A stretch of DNA of 64,000 nucleotides from Neisseria perflava (GTDB lineage Bacteria > Pseudomonadota > Gammaproteobacteria > Burkholderiales > Neisseriaceae): the NCBI RefSeq assembly GCF_019334725.1, contig NZ_CP079818.1, positions 1,550,001 through 1,614,000 on the forward strand, given 5' to 3'. The translations under genes were made by a program, and so were the position numbers. Shown here in pieces: positions 1 through 8,602 of the stretch. The notes under the pieces are model-generated. The model had not been told where the DNA came from. It made no database searches and worked only from the letters and a program-made list of their open reading frames with translations. Within the stretch, counting starts at the first letter, position 1. Each line of letters begins with the position of its first letter.

Positions 1-1290
1 GGCAACGTGCATTTTTTCCATTTTGAGCTGGATAATGCGACGGTCAAGTTTATCCATTTGCTCAGGTTTGCTGTCCAGCTCCATTTTGATACGGCTGGCT
101 GCTTCGTCAATCAAATCAATCGCTTTATCAGGCAGGAAGCGGTCGGTAATATAACGGTCGCTCAACTCCGCTGCGGCAACGATAGCAGGGTCGGTAATAT
201 CGATACCGTGGTGGATTTCATAACGCTCTTGCAAACCGCGCAGGATAGCGATGGTGTCTTCCACGCTGGGTTCACCAACCAATACTTTTTGGAAGCGGCG
301 TTCGAGTGCCGCATCTTTCTCGATGTACTGACGGTATTCATCCAAAGTAGTCGCACCGATACAGTGCAATTCGCCGCGCGCCAAAGCCGGTTTCAACATA
401 TTGCCCGCATCCATTGCGCCGTCGGTTTTGCCTGCACCAACCAAAGTATGGATTTCATCGATGAAAATCAAAGTGTTACCATCGTCTTTAGCTAAGTCGT
501 TCAAAACGCCTTTCAAGCGTTCTTCAAATTCACCACGGTATTTCGCGCCAGCAATCAAAGCCGCCAAGTCCAAAACCAAAAGGCGTTTGTTACGCAGGGA
601 TTCAGGCACTTCGCCGTTAACAATACGTTGCGCCAAACCTTCGACGATGGCGGTTTTACCCACACCCGGCTCACCAATCAGCACAGGGTTGTTTTTGGTA
701 CGGCGTTGCAATACCTGAATTGCACGGCGGATTTCATCATCACGACCGATAACAGGGTCGAGTTTGCCGTCTCGGGCGCGTTGAGTCAGGTCGAGTGTGT
801 ATTTTTTCAAAGCATCGCGTTGGTCTTCGGCATTCGCATCGTTCACGTTTTGTCCTCCTCGTACCGCATCGATCGCGGCATTGATATTTTGTTCGGTTGC
901 ACCGGCTTCTTTCAAAATTTTGCCGGTCGCATCATTCTGCTGAACCAAAGCCAGCAGGAAAAGTTCGCTGGCGATATAGGCATCGCCACGTTTGGTCGCA
1001 GCCTTGTCCATCAAGTTCAATACAGCTTGCAGTTCACGGCTAGGCATAATATCGCCACCTTGACCGGATACTTTTGGCAAGCTGCTCAAATGTTGCTGCA
1101 AAAGTTGTTTTACTTGAGGCACATTCACACCTGCATGAGCCAATAACGCAGCAGCACCACTGTTTTGATCGTCAAACAACGCTTTTAAGATAAAGCCGGC
1201 CTCAAGATAGCTGCTGTCCGCAGCCAAAGCCAGACTTTGACCTTCTTGCAGAGCTTGCTGAAATTTGGCAGTCAATTTATCAAATCTCAT
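1..1290 (-). CDS. clpB: ATP-dependent disaggregase ClpB, N-terminal part (runs off the window)
   Basis: Hsp100 AAA+ chaperone that, with DnaK, pulls polypeptides out of aggregates in the cytosol. About 430 residues are visible. They begin with the Clp N-domain (MRFDKLTAKF), followed by the first nucleotide-binding domain with Walker A GEPGVGKT near residue 205, Walker B and sensor region FIDEIHTLVGAG, and the start of the middle coiled coil (SRIKMELDSKPE). The ATG at 1288-1290 is preceded by GAGGAAC, a good ribosome-binding site. The C-terminal half, including the second AAA+ domain, lies outside the window to the left. The gene is divergent from trpS. A heat-shock style promoter may lie just upstream (see 1326-1354). 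Confidence 0.96.
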   Translation of the reverse strand, partial: MRFDKLTAKFQQALQEGQSLALAADSSYLEAGFILKALFDDQNSGAAALLAHAGVNVPQVKQLLQQHLSSLPKVSGQGGDIMPSRELQAVLNLMDKAATKRGDAYIASELFLLALVQQNDATGKILKEAGATEQNINAAIDAVRGGQNVNDANAEDQRDALKKYTLDLTQRARDGKLDPVIGRDDEIRRAIQVLQRRTKNNPVLIGEPGVGKTAIVEGLAQRIVNGEVPESLRNKRLLVLDLAALIAGAKYRGEFEERLKGVLNDLAKDDGNTLIFIDEIHTLVGAGKTDGAMDAGNMLKPALARGELHCIGATTLDEYRQYIEKDAALERRFQKVLVGEPSVEDTIAILRGLQERYEIHHGIDITDPAIVAAAELSDRYITDRFLPDKAIDLIDEAASRIKMELDSKPEQMDKLDRRIIQLKMEKMHVA

Positions 1291-1325
1291 TTTAAGTTCC
1301 TCTTCAAATATATTCTGTTAGAGCC

Positions 1326-1354
1326 TATATAAGCGCAAATGTGGATAACTCAAG
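1326..1354 (-). promoter_or_regulatory. candidate clpB promoter
   Basis: Read on the minus strand: CTTGAG (1349-1354), which matches the -35 type of the heat-shock factor RpoH (CTTGAA), followed by TATATA at 1326-1331. The -10 part fits a housekeeping promoter better than the RpoH CCCCAT type, so the assignment is tentative. clpB is an RpoH target in many proteobacteria, which is why it was considered. Confidence 0.35.
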
Positions 1355-1472
1355 AGCCATTTACCCCATTAATCAACAGTTTTTACTATATTATTGTTTT
1401 ATAAAGTTTTATTTTTATGATTTTATGTGCATAACTTTTTATTATCCATCTACTCTTTACTCAAAAGGCCGT

Positions 1473-1501
1473 CTGAAAAATCAAGAATAATCAGGTATAA
1501 T
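1473..1501 (+). promoter_or_regulatory. trpS promoter, -35 formed by a DNA uptake sequence
   Basis: A perfect -10 TATAAT lies at 1496-1501. The hexamer 17 bp upstream, CTGAAA at 1473-1478, is the 3' end of a DNA uptake sequence (AGGCCGTCTGAA, 1466-1477). An inverted uptake sequence follows at 1518-1531, so the -10 sits in the loop between two inverted uptake sequences. The trpS ATG is about 50 bp downstream of the -10. Confidence 0.55.
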
Positions 1502-1549
1502 CGGCACCATATTTATTTTCAGACGGCCTTTGTGCCGAAGGATACTTTC

Positions 1550-2560
1550 ATGAGCAAAAAACGAGTTTTAACAGGCGTTACCACAACAGGTATTCCACAC
1601 TTAGGCAACTATGTCGGCGCCATCCGCCCGGCCATCCGCGCGGCGCAAGATTCCAATACCGAATCATTCCTCTTTTTGGCCGACTATCACGGCATCATCA
1701 AATGTCATGAGCCGGAAATGATTCATCAATCTACTCAAGCTGTTGCCGCCACATGGCTCGCCTGCGGACTCAACCCTGAACAGACCACTTTCTATCGTCA
1801 AAGCGATATTCCCGAAGTGATGGAATTGAACTGGATTCTGACCTGTATCACTGCAAAAGGCCTAATGAACCGCGCCCACGCTTATAAAGCCGCAGTACAG
1901 GCAAATACCGAAAACGGTCAGGAAGATCCGGATCACGGCGTGGAAATGGGCCTGTACAGCTACCCTATCCTCATGACCGCTGACATCCTTATGTTCAATG
2001 CCCATGAAGTACCAGTCGGTCGCGACCAAATCCAACACGTTGAAATGGCACGCGATATTGCCGGTCGCTTTAACCACCGCTTCCAAGAACTCTTCACCCT
2101 GCCAGAAGTGAAGATTGATGAAAACGTCGAACTCTTGGTCGGCTTGGACGGACGCAAAATGTCCAAGTCTTACGGCAATACCATTCCGCTTTGGGAAAAC
2201 GATAAAAAAACCCAAAAATCGGTCAACAAAATCATCACCAATATGAAAGAACCCGGCGAGCCGAAACAGCCTGATGAAAGTCCTCTGTTTGAAATCTACA
2301 AAGCCTTCTCCACGCTGTCTGAAACTGCTGAGTTCACGCAAATGCTGGCCGAAGGCCTTGCTTGGGGTGAGGCCAAGAAACTCTTGGGTGCAAAAATCAA
2401 TGCCGAGCTCGCAGAACCGCGCGAGCGTTACAATGAGTTGACAGCCAAACCATCTCAAATTGAAGACATTTTGCAGGCCGGCGCACAAAAAGCGCGTAAA
2501 GAAGCACGTGAATTGTTGGATAAAGTACGCGATGCAGTAGGTATTCGTTCGTTGAAATAA
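1550..2560 (+). CDS. trpS: tryptophanyl-tRNA synthetase
   Basis: Class I aminoacyl-tRNA synthetase that charges tRNA-Trp in the cytosol. 336 residues, the usual bacterial length. The N-terminus has the HIGH-like signature TGIPHLGNYVGA and the C-terminal half has the KMSKS loop (GRKMSKSYGN, near residue 200). The ATG at 1550 gives the standard MSKKRVLTG start. A longer reading from a GTG at 1427 would translate through the promoter and uptake sequences and is not believed. The gene stands alone, divergent from clpB, and is followed by a DUS-like inverted repeat near 2571-2596. Confidence 0.97.
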   Translation: MSKKRVLTGVTTTGIPHLGNYVGAIRPAIRAAQDSNTESFLFLADYHGIIKCHEPEMIHQSTQAVAATWLACGLNPEQTTFYRQSDIPEVMELNWILTCITAKGLMNRAHAYKAAVQANTENGQEDPDHGVEMGLYSYPILMTADILMFNAHEVPVGRDQIQHVEMARDIAGRFNHRFQELFTLPEVKIDENVELLVGLDGRKMSKSYGNTIPLWENDKKTQKSVNKIITNMKEPGEPKQPDESPLFEIYKAFSTLSETAEFTQMLAEGLAWGEAKKLLGAKINAELAEPRERYNELTAKPSQIEDILQAGAQKARKEARELLDKVRDAVGIRSLK

Positions 2561-2640
2561 TAGCAAGGCCGCCTGAAAATTTCAGACGGTCATAATATCA
2601 TTTATTATTTGAAATATAATCGTTTTCTAGGGTTTCTCAT

Positions 2641-3180
2641 ATGAAAAAAACCTTCCCCCTTATCTTACTCAGCCTTTCATTGGCTGCTTGCGGCGGTAAA
2701 TCTGAAGATACTGCCGCCAATGATGCTGCTTCAGGCAAAGCGCCTAAACCTACCTTCAAAGTTAAATATATTGATGAACAAGCCATAACCGGTTTGGATT
2801 TAGGTACAGCTCAAGACGGCGAAACGAAAGAAGGTAAAAAACAACGTACCTATCCGATTAACGGCATAGAAGGTGGCGTCATCAATCTGATTGGTAAGCA
2901 CCCTACCGACTTAGAAGTCATCAGCGGCCAATGCATGGAAAAAAATGAAAAAGGCGTTTCAGCCGGCTGGTCAGCCAACGGAGTCTGCCACACAGCCTTT
3001 GCAAAAATGGTGGACAATATTGCCCAAGACGGCGGCAAACTGACCGACTATCTGATTTCACACGCTGCTTTGCAGCCTTATACCGAAGGCAAAAGCGGTT
3101 ATGCCGCCGTACAAAACGGCCGCTATATTTTAGAAATTGACAGCGAAGGCATGTTCTATTTCCGTCGCCGTCATTACTAA
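2641..3180 (+). CDS. putative lipoprotein, function unknown
   Basis: 179 residues. The N-terminus is a type II signal peptide: MKKTFPLILLSLSLAAC with lipobox LAAC, so Cys17 is the likely lipidation site. A low-complexity linker (about residues 18-35) follows, then a compact domain of about 140 residues with two Cys (CMEKNEKG..., GVCHTAF) that could form a disulfide. The hydrophobic and charged pattern fits a small periplasm-facing lipoprotein. I do not recognise a named family. It lies between trpS and tpx on the same strand, 42 bp before tpx, so co-transcription with tpx is possible. Confidence 0.8.
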   Translation: MKKTFPLILLSLSLAACGGKSEDTAANDAASGKAPKPTFKVKYIDEQAITGLDLGTAQDGETKEGKKQRTYPINGIEGGVINLIGKHPTDLEVISGQCMEKNEKGVSAGWSANGVCHTAFAKMVDNIAQDGGKLTDYLISHAALQPYTEGKSGYAAVQNGRYILEIDSEGMFYFRRRHY

Positions 3181-3222
3181 ACTTCTAACCATCCTATTTT
3201 CCCCTGACACGAGGACTGAATC

Positions 3223-3717
3223 ATGGCTCAAGTTACTTTCCAAGGCTCACCTATTTCTACAAACGGCAATTTGCCTGCCATCGGCCAAGTTGCACCTGAT
3301 TTCACATTGGTAGCAGCAGACCTATCTGAGAAATCATTGGCTGACTATGCAGGCAAACGCAAAGTGCTGAATATTTTCCCTAGCATTGACACAGGTGTAT
3401 GCGCCCAGTCCGTCCGCACTTTCAACAAACGTGCCTCTTCGTTAGAAAATACCGTCGTCTTGTGCATTTCTGCCGATTTACCGTTTGCACAAGCCCGTTT
3501 CTGCGGTGCAGAAGGTTTAGAAAATGTAGTGACACTTTCCACATTCCGCAGCAGCTTTTCTAACGATTACGGAGTAACACTGACAGAAAGCCCATTACGC
3601 GGCCTGACTGCCCGCGCAGTGGTGGTTTTAAATGATCAAAACCAAGTTCTCCACGCTGAGTTGGTTTCTGAAATTGCGAACGAGCCTGACTACGAAGCAG
3701 CTTTAGCTGTTTTGTAA
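3223..3717 (+). CDS. tpx: thiol peroxidase (atypical 2-Cys peroxiredoxin)
   Basis: Reduces hydroperoxides using thioredoxin as electron donor. 164 residues, matching the Tpx family. The peroxidatic cysteine is Cys60 in PSIDTGVCAQSVRTFN and the resolving cysteine is Cys94 in RFCGAEG, the same spacing as E. coli Tpx. The N-terminal beta-hairpin VTFQGSPI and the APDFTLV strand are also typical. The ATG at 3223 follows an ACGAGGA ribosome-binding site. An uptake-sequence terminator closes the gene at 3734-3763. Confidence 0.96.
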   Translation: MAQVTFQGSPISTNGNLPAIGQVAPDFTLVAADLSEKSLADYAGKRKVLNIFPSIDTGVCAQSVRTFNKRASSLENTVVLCISADLPFAQARFCGAEGLENVVTLSTFRSSFSNDYGVTLTESPLRGLTARAVVVLNDQNQVLHAELVSEIANEPDYEAALAVL

Positions 3718-3733
3718 TTGACTCAATAAAATC

Positions 3734-3763
3734 AGGTCGTCTGAAAATTTTCAGACGGCCTTT
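3734..3763 (+). terminator. DUS inverted-repeat terminator after tpx
   Basis: Two inverted uptake sequences, AGGTCGTCTGAAAA and TTTTCAGACGGCCT, form a hairpin followed by TTTA. One arm carries the variant core GTCGTCTGAA, leaving a single G-U pair. Confidence 0.8.
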
Positions 3764-3780
3764 AGCTTATCTTCAAAATA

Positions 3781-3808
3781 AAAACGGTAGCTTAAAAGCT
3801 ACCGTTTT
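3781..3808 (-). terminator. ftsH terminator
   Basis: A perfect 12-bp stem (AAAACGGTAGCT / AGCTACCGTTTT) with a 4-nt loop lies 12 bp past the ftsH stop. On the minus strand it is followed by a T-rich run. It could also act on readthrough from tpx. Confidence 0.85.
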
Positions 3809-3820
3809 CTGTTTCAAACC

Positions 3821-5782
3821 TTATACAGATTTATCTGTTTTGTCTGTTTCTACTGACTCAGTATTCTGAACCTCATTTTGCTCAACAGCTTCAGCAGCTT
3901 CAGCAATAGGCGCTTCATACTCTTCCACTTTGTCATCGCGGACATTGTGGCTATAATCTTTAGGCGGACTAGGCTGTTTACCGGCCATAATTTCCAAAAC
4001 TTGGTCTCGATCGATGGTTTCCCAATCCATAAGTGCTTTGCACATGGTTTCCATCTTATCACGATTTTCATCCAAGATTTTGTAAGCCACTTGGTATTGC
4101 TCATCCAAAATACGGCGGATTTCCGCATCGATATCTTGTTGGGTTTTCTCGGAAATATTTTGAGAACGGGTTACGCTGCGACCCAAGAATACCTCACCTT
4201 CGTTCTCAGCATAAACCATCACACCCATTTTGTCGCTCATACCATAACGCGTTACCATCTCGCGTGCCATTTGAGTTGCACGCTCAAAGTCGTTAGATGC
4301 ACCGGTAGAAATACGGCCGACAAAAATATCTTCAGCAATACGGCCACCAAACAAGATTGAGAGCTGGCTCAGCATTTGGTCTTTGTACATACTGATGCGG
4401 TCACGCTCAGGCAGCTGCCAAGTCAAACCCAATGCACGGCCACGAGGCATAATCGTTACTTTGTGAACCGGATCGGTAAACGGCAGGCTTTCCGCTACGA
4501 TTGCATGACCGGCCTCATGATAGGCTGTCGCACGTTTTTCATCTTCGTGCATTACCATACTGCGACGCTCCGGACCCATGTAGATTTTGTCTTTAGCATC
4601 TTCAAAGTCGCTTTGATCGACTTTAACTTTATTACGACGACCGGCAAACAAAGCTGCTTCATTGACCAAGTTTGCCAAATCCGCACCTGAAAAACCAGGT
4701 GTACCGCGTGCTAAAGAAGTCAAATCTACGGATGCATCCAAAGGTACTTTTTTAGCGTGTACTTTCAAGATTTGCTCACGGCCACGGATATCAGGCAATG
4801 GAACAACGACTTGACGGTCAAAACGGCCCGGACGCTGCAACGCTGGGTCAAGTACATCAGGACGGTTGGTTGCTGCGATCACAATAACGGTTTGATTGCT
4901 TTCAAAACCATCCATTTCAACCAACAATTGGTTTAATGTTTGCTCACGCTCATCATTACCACCGCCCAAACCAGCACCACGCTGACGGCCAACCGCATCA
5001 ATTTCATCAATAAAGATGATACATGGCGCGTTTTTCTTGGCCTGCTCGAACATATCGCGGACACGGCTCGCACCGACACCGACAAACATTTCTACGAAGT
5101 CAGAACCTGAAATGCTGAAGAATGGCACACCGGCCTCACCGGCAATCGCTTTAGCCAGCAATGTTTTACCCGTACCAGGGCTACCGGCCAACAAAATACC
5201 GCGAGGTACACGACCACCCAGGCTTTGATAGCGGTTAGGCGATTTCAGGTAATCCACAATTTCTTGTACTTCTTCTTTTGCCTCATCACAACCGGCGACA
5301 TCGGCAAAAGTAACTTTATTGGAATCTTTGTCCAGTAAACGTGCACGGCTCTTACCAAAAGAGAATGCGCCGCCTTTACCGCCACCGCCGCTTTGCATGC
5401 GCATGAAGTAGAACCATGCACCGATCAACAACAAAACAGGCAGCAGGCTGTAAAACAGACTGGCCAGCATGCTTGGTTTTTCTTCCGGAGTCACTTTGAC
5501 GCGTACTTTGTTGTCCAACAGTGTTTTAACCAAGTTGTCATCCAAAGGCGCATTGGTATAGAAGGCAGTTTTATCGGTGCGCTCACCTTTAATCAGATAG
5601 CCGCTGACAACAGATCCTTCAATATTGACATTGGATACTTCGCCACTATTAACTTGCTGAATAAATTGAGAATATTCGATTTGCTGTTTATCTTCCTGCT
5701 TATCGCTGAGTGCATTGAATGCTGCTAAAAGCATAGCACCACCCACTACCCAGACTAATATGTTTTTAATGGTATTCCCCAC
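3821..5782 (-). CDS. ftsH: ATP-dependent zinc metalloprotease FtsH
   Basis: Inner-membrane AAA+ protease that degrades damaged membrane proteins and short-lived regulators. 653 residues. There are two membrane segments (about 8-23 and 107-126) flanking a periplasmic domain. Walker A GSPGTGKT is at 200-207, Walker B FIDEID is near 257-262, the second region of homology holds ATNRPDVLDPALQRPGRFDRQ, and the zinc site HEAGH is at 422-426. The C-terminal tail is acidic and of low complexity. The start is a GTG at 5780-5782 with GGAG about 8 bp upstream; an ATG at 5794-5796 is out of frame. It lies 70 bp downstream of rlmE, the same rlmE-ftsH order as in E. coli. Confidence 0.97.
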   Translation of the reverse strand: MGNTIKNILVWVVGGAMLLAAFNALSDKQEDKQQIEYSQFIQQVNSGEVSNVNIEGSVVSGYLIKGERTDKTAFYTNAPLDDNLVKTLLDNKVRVKVTPEEKPSMLASLFYSLLPVLLLIGAWFYFMRMQSGGGGKGGAFSFGKSRARLLDKDSNKVTFADVAGCDEAKEEVQEIVDYLKSPNRYQSLGGRVPRGILLAGSPGTGKTLLAKAIAGEAGVPFFSISGSDFVEMFVGVGASRVRDMFEQAKKNAPCIIFIDEIDAVGRQRGAGLGGGNDEREQTLNQLLVEMDGFESNQTVIVIAATNRPDVLDPALQRPGRFDRQVVVPLPDIRGREQILKVHAKKVPLDASVDLTSLARGTPGFSGADLANLVNEAALFAGRRNKVKVDQSDFEDAKDKIYMGPERRSMVMHEDEKRATAYHEAGHAIVAESLPFTDPVHKVTIMPRGRALGLTWQLPERDRISMYKDQMLSQLSILFGGRIAEDIFVGRISTGASNDFERATQMAREMVTRYGMSDKMGVMVYAENEGEVFLGRSVTRSQNISEKTQQDIDAEIRRILDEQYQVAYKILDENRDKMETMCKALMDWETIDRDQVLEIMAGKQPSPPKDYSHNVRDDKVEEYEAPIAEAAEAVEQNEVQNTESVETDKTDKSV

Positions 5783-5852
5783 TGAACAGGCTCCATGGTT
5801 ACAAAATAAATAAAATCAAGGGAAAGAATTTTAAAGCACCCACCCTACATTG

Positions 5853-6473
5853 TCAGCGTTTATTTTTACCTAATAGGTAAATCTCACTGGAACGATTGCG
5901 GGAAGCATCCGGCTTTCGAGTTTGTACACTGGCAAAAATTTCACGCATAGCCGCCGTATACTCTTGATAACCCGCGCCTTGAAACACCTTCACTAAAAAA
6001 CTGCCTCCGGTTTTCAAATGTTGGGAGGCAAAATCCAAGGCCAGTTCACACAAATAAAAACTGCGTGCCTGGTCTGTTACGGCATTGCCTGACATATTGG
6101 GTGCCATATCACAGATTACAAGGTCTAACGGACGATTATCCAATAAGGCTTCAAACTGCTCCAAAACAGCATCTTCCCTAAAGTCGCCCTGAATAAACGA
6201 CACGCCTTCAATAGCATCCATCGGCAAAATATCCAAAGCAAACACTGCTCCTGTTTTACCGACCAGCTTGGCCGCAACCTGTGACCAACTTCCCGGCGCG
6301 CTGCCCAAATCCGCCAAAACCGTACCTGGCTTGATTAATTTGTCTTTTTGATTGATTTCCAATAATTTATAAGCTGCTCTGGCACGATATCCGTCCTTTT
6401 GTGCCATATGGACATAATGATCGTTGACGTGCTCATGCAGCCATGCTTTTGAAGATTTTGAGCGTACAGCCAT
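5853..6473 (-). CDS. rlmE: 23S rRNA 2'-O-methyltransferase (U2552)
   Basis: SAM-dependent RrmJ/FtsJ enzyme that methylates U2552 in the ribosomal A-loop late in 50S assembly. 206 residues, standard length. The SAM motif DLGSAPGSWSQ lies near residues 55-65, DMAPNMSG follows in the middle, and the catalytic Lys region is FLVKVFQG. The N-terminal Lys-rich stretch (MAVRSKSSKAWL) binds RNA. It forms a minus-strand pair with ftsH and is divergent from yhbY; the 111-bp intergenic region should hold both promoters. Confidence 0.96.
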   Translation of the reverse strand: MAVRSKSSKAWLHEHVNDHYVHMAQKDGYRARAAYKLLEINQKDKLIKPGTVLADLGSAPGSWSQVAAKLVGKTGAVFALDILPMDAIEGVSFIQGDFREDAVLEQFEALLDNRPLDLVICDMAPNMSGNAVTDQARSFYLCELALDFASQHLKTGGSFLVKVFQGAGYQEYTAAMREIFASVQTRKPDASRNRSSEIYLLGKNKR

Positions 6474-6584
6474 CTTGATTTGAAATGCTTAAGTTAAAAT
6501 CAGCATTGTACGTTATTTCCCCCGTAAATGTTCTAAATCGCGTACAATATAGCCATTATTCTTTTGAATTGGATACTTATTAAT

Positions 6585-6872
6585 ATGAACGACAACAAAT
6601 TAAGCACCAAAGAAATTTTGGCCTTGAAAGCCCAAGCACACCACCTCCACCCTGTCGTAATGGTTGGCCAACAAGGCTTGACCGACTCGGTCATCAAAGA
6701 AACCGATGCCGCATTGACAGCACACGAATTGATTAAAGTCCGTGTTTTTGGCGATGATCGTGCTGAACGTATTGAAATTTGCAATGCCCTGTGTGAAACA
6801 CTGGGGGCTCAACTGGTGCAACATATTGGCAAATTACTTGTTTTATGGCGTAAAAAACCGGACGACGAATAA
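6585..6872 (+). CDS. yhbY: YhbY/CRS1-domain RNA-binding protein
   Basis: 95 residues forming a single CRM (CRS1-YhbY) domain, a small RNA-binding fold linked to 50S precursor particles. Recognisable parts are LKAQAHHLHPVVMVGQQGLTDSV and the loop ALTAHELIKVR. The ATG at 6585 gives the usual MNDNKLSTKE start; a TTG at 6564 is upstream in frame but has no better ribosome-binding site. The gene is divergent from the ribosome-maturation gene rlmE, which agrees with a role in ribosome assembly. Confidence 0.92.
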   Translation: MNDNKLSTKEILALKAQAHHLHPVVMVGQQGLTDSVIKETDAALTAHELIKVRVFGDDRAERIEICNALCETLGAQLVQHIGKLLVLWRKKPDDE

Positions 6873-7097
6873 TTTAAACTGAATAAACAGCAGAAGTATT
6901 TTCTCAACCCACTTTAATCATATCCTTCTGTTGTATTTATGCAGTACGAAATGATTTATTCCATTATTCTAAGCATAAAAATACAAATACGGTTGTCTGT
7001 TTTTGTAAATAACCTCAAAATTACAAAATCATAACGGCCGCACTCTGTCGGCCGATTATTTTATTCTTAATCCTTCGCAAAATATAAAAGCAAACCG

Positions 7098-8528
7098 ATG
7101 AATGCTCAACAATATGAAGAATCTTTTCTTATAGCAGAAAAATTGATCACTCAAGACCCTCCTGACTTTGCACGAGCCATCCCATTGCTCTGCGAGGCAG
7201 CAGAAGCCGGGCATGTTGAGGCCGCATTTCAGCTAGCAGGATACCTGATTGAACACCACGAAAATGCTCAAGATTTAGCAATTGCAGTTGAATATTTAAA
7301 GCAAGCTGCAAGAGGTGGTCATCCATACGCCCGCTATAATCTTCTCCAGTTACAAGAAAATAATGGAATAGAAATAGAAAAACTCATTGCAGCCTATCAA
7401 GAGCTTGCTGAAGAAGGATTAGCCCCAGCACAACTACGCCTCATGCGTTTATATGCAGATAATGGCAATGACCAAGAAGCAGTCAAATGGGCATTGAAAG
7501 CTGCCGAACAGCAAAATCCTCAGGCGCAATACTTCTTAGCCCAACATTACCAATATTCCAGCTCTTCTGATTTGGAATATTCCCATAAACTTTATCAGCA
7601 ATCCGCTGCACAGGGATTTATTGCAGCACACTGGCAACTCGGTCTCCAATACAAATTGGGGCAAGGTGTCGCACAAAATCCTGAAAAAGCAATCGAACAT
7701 TTACGTATTGCCGCCGATTACGACATTGTTCCAGCGCAAACTTCTCTTGCGGAACTCTTAGCCGCATCAAATCCTGCTGAAGCATTGGAATGGTTTGAAA
7801 AAGCTGCCGCACAAGGTGACAGCAATGCGAATGTAGCACTTGCCGAAATCTATCTGCTAGGCAAAAACACCGAACGAGACCCTCAGAAGGCCTATCAGCA
7901 CGCTAAATTTGCTGCTGATCAAAATGATCCGGAAGGTTTGCGCCTTTTAGGTGATATCTATCGCTACGGATTGGGACGAGCAGTTGATGCTGACACCGCA
8001 CGCCAATATTATCAACGCTCGGCTGATTTAGGTAATCTTGCCGCTTACCAAAAACTTCTGTCTGACAGCGCATTGAATAACCAGCAAAACTATGAGCTAA
8101 CCAAAGAAATCGCCCTCCAACGTCAGGAAGCCGAGCGTCTGTACAAGCTGGCATTTGCAGCGCACTATGGCTTAAAACGCAAACAGAATTACGCTGAAGC
8201 ACTGGAGTTATACCATCAGTCCGCAGAACGTGGACACAGTAAATCCCAAACCAATCTAGGTATGATGTATTACTGCGGACAAGGCGTACCTGTCGACTAC
8301 GCCCAAGCTGCAAAATGGTTTGAAGCAGCGGCCAAACAAAGAGACACGATGGCTCAATATAATCTTGCCTGCCTGTATTATCACGGCATGGGTGTAAAAA
8401 AAGACATCAACAATGCTTGCTTCTGGTTGCAAGAAGCCATCCAACATGGACATGAACAGCAAGACGTTCTCAAAGAGCTTCTGACTCAATGGAAGCAATT
8501 CTCTCAAAAAGGCTCTACTGATAATTAG
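7098..8528 (+). CDS. Sel1-like repeat (tetratricopeptide-type) protein
   Basis: 476 residues made almost entirely of Sel1-like repeats of about 36 residues. Typical units are LGLQYKLGQGVAQNPEKAIEHLRIAA, LAEIYLLGKNTERDPQKAYQHAKFAA, LGDIYRYGLGRAVDADTARQYYQRSA and LGMMYYCGQGVPVDYAQAAKWFEAAA. No signal peptide or membrane segment is seen, so a cytosolic scaffold is likely. Sel1 proteins assemble complexes, but the partner cannot be told from sequence. It stands alone between yhbY and aceE with its own hairpin terminator. Spacing between repeats is irregular around residues 315-360, where a non-repeat insertion is visible. Confidence 0.9.
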   Translation: MNAQQYEESFLIAEKLITQDPPDFARAIPLLCEAAEAGHVEAAFQLAGYLIEHHENAQDLAIAVEYLKQAARGGHPYARYNLLQLQENNGIEIEKLIAAYQELAEEGLAPAQLRLMRLYADNGNDQEAVKWALKAAEQQNPQAQYFLAQHYQYSSSSDLEYSHKLYQQSAAQGFIAAHWQLGLQYKLGQGVAQNPEKAIEHLRIAADYDIVPAQTSLAELLAASNPAEALEWFEKAAAQGDSNANVALAEIYLLGKNTERDPQKAYQHAKFAADQNDPEGLRLLGDIYRYGLGRAVDADTARQYYQRSADLGNLAAYQKLLSDSALNNQQNYELTKEIALQRQEAERLYKLAFAAHYGLKRKQNYAEALELYHQSAERGHSKSQTNLGMMYYCGQGVPVDYAQAAKWFEAAAKQRDTMAQYNLACLYYHGMGVKKDINNACFWLQEAIQHGHEQQDVLKELLTQWKQFSQKGSTDN

Positions 8529-8557
8529 AGGCCGTCTGAAATTCTAACTTCCTACAT

Positions 8558-8602
8558 AAATGACATGTCAGCGCTAAAGTAGCCTGTACATGTCATTTTT
8601 TT
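8558..8602 (+). terminator. terminator of the Sel1-repeat gene
   Basis: An 11-bp stem (AAATGACATGT / ACATGTCATTT) with a 19-nt loop is followed by a run of T. A single uptake sequence precedes it at about 8529-8540. Confidence 0.75.
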
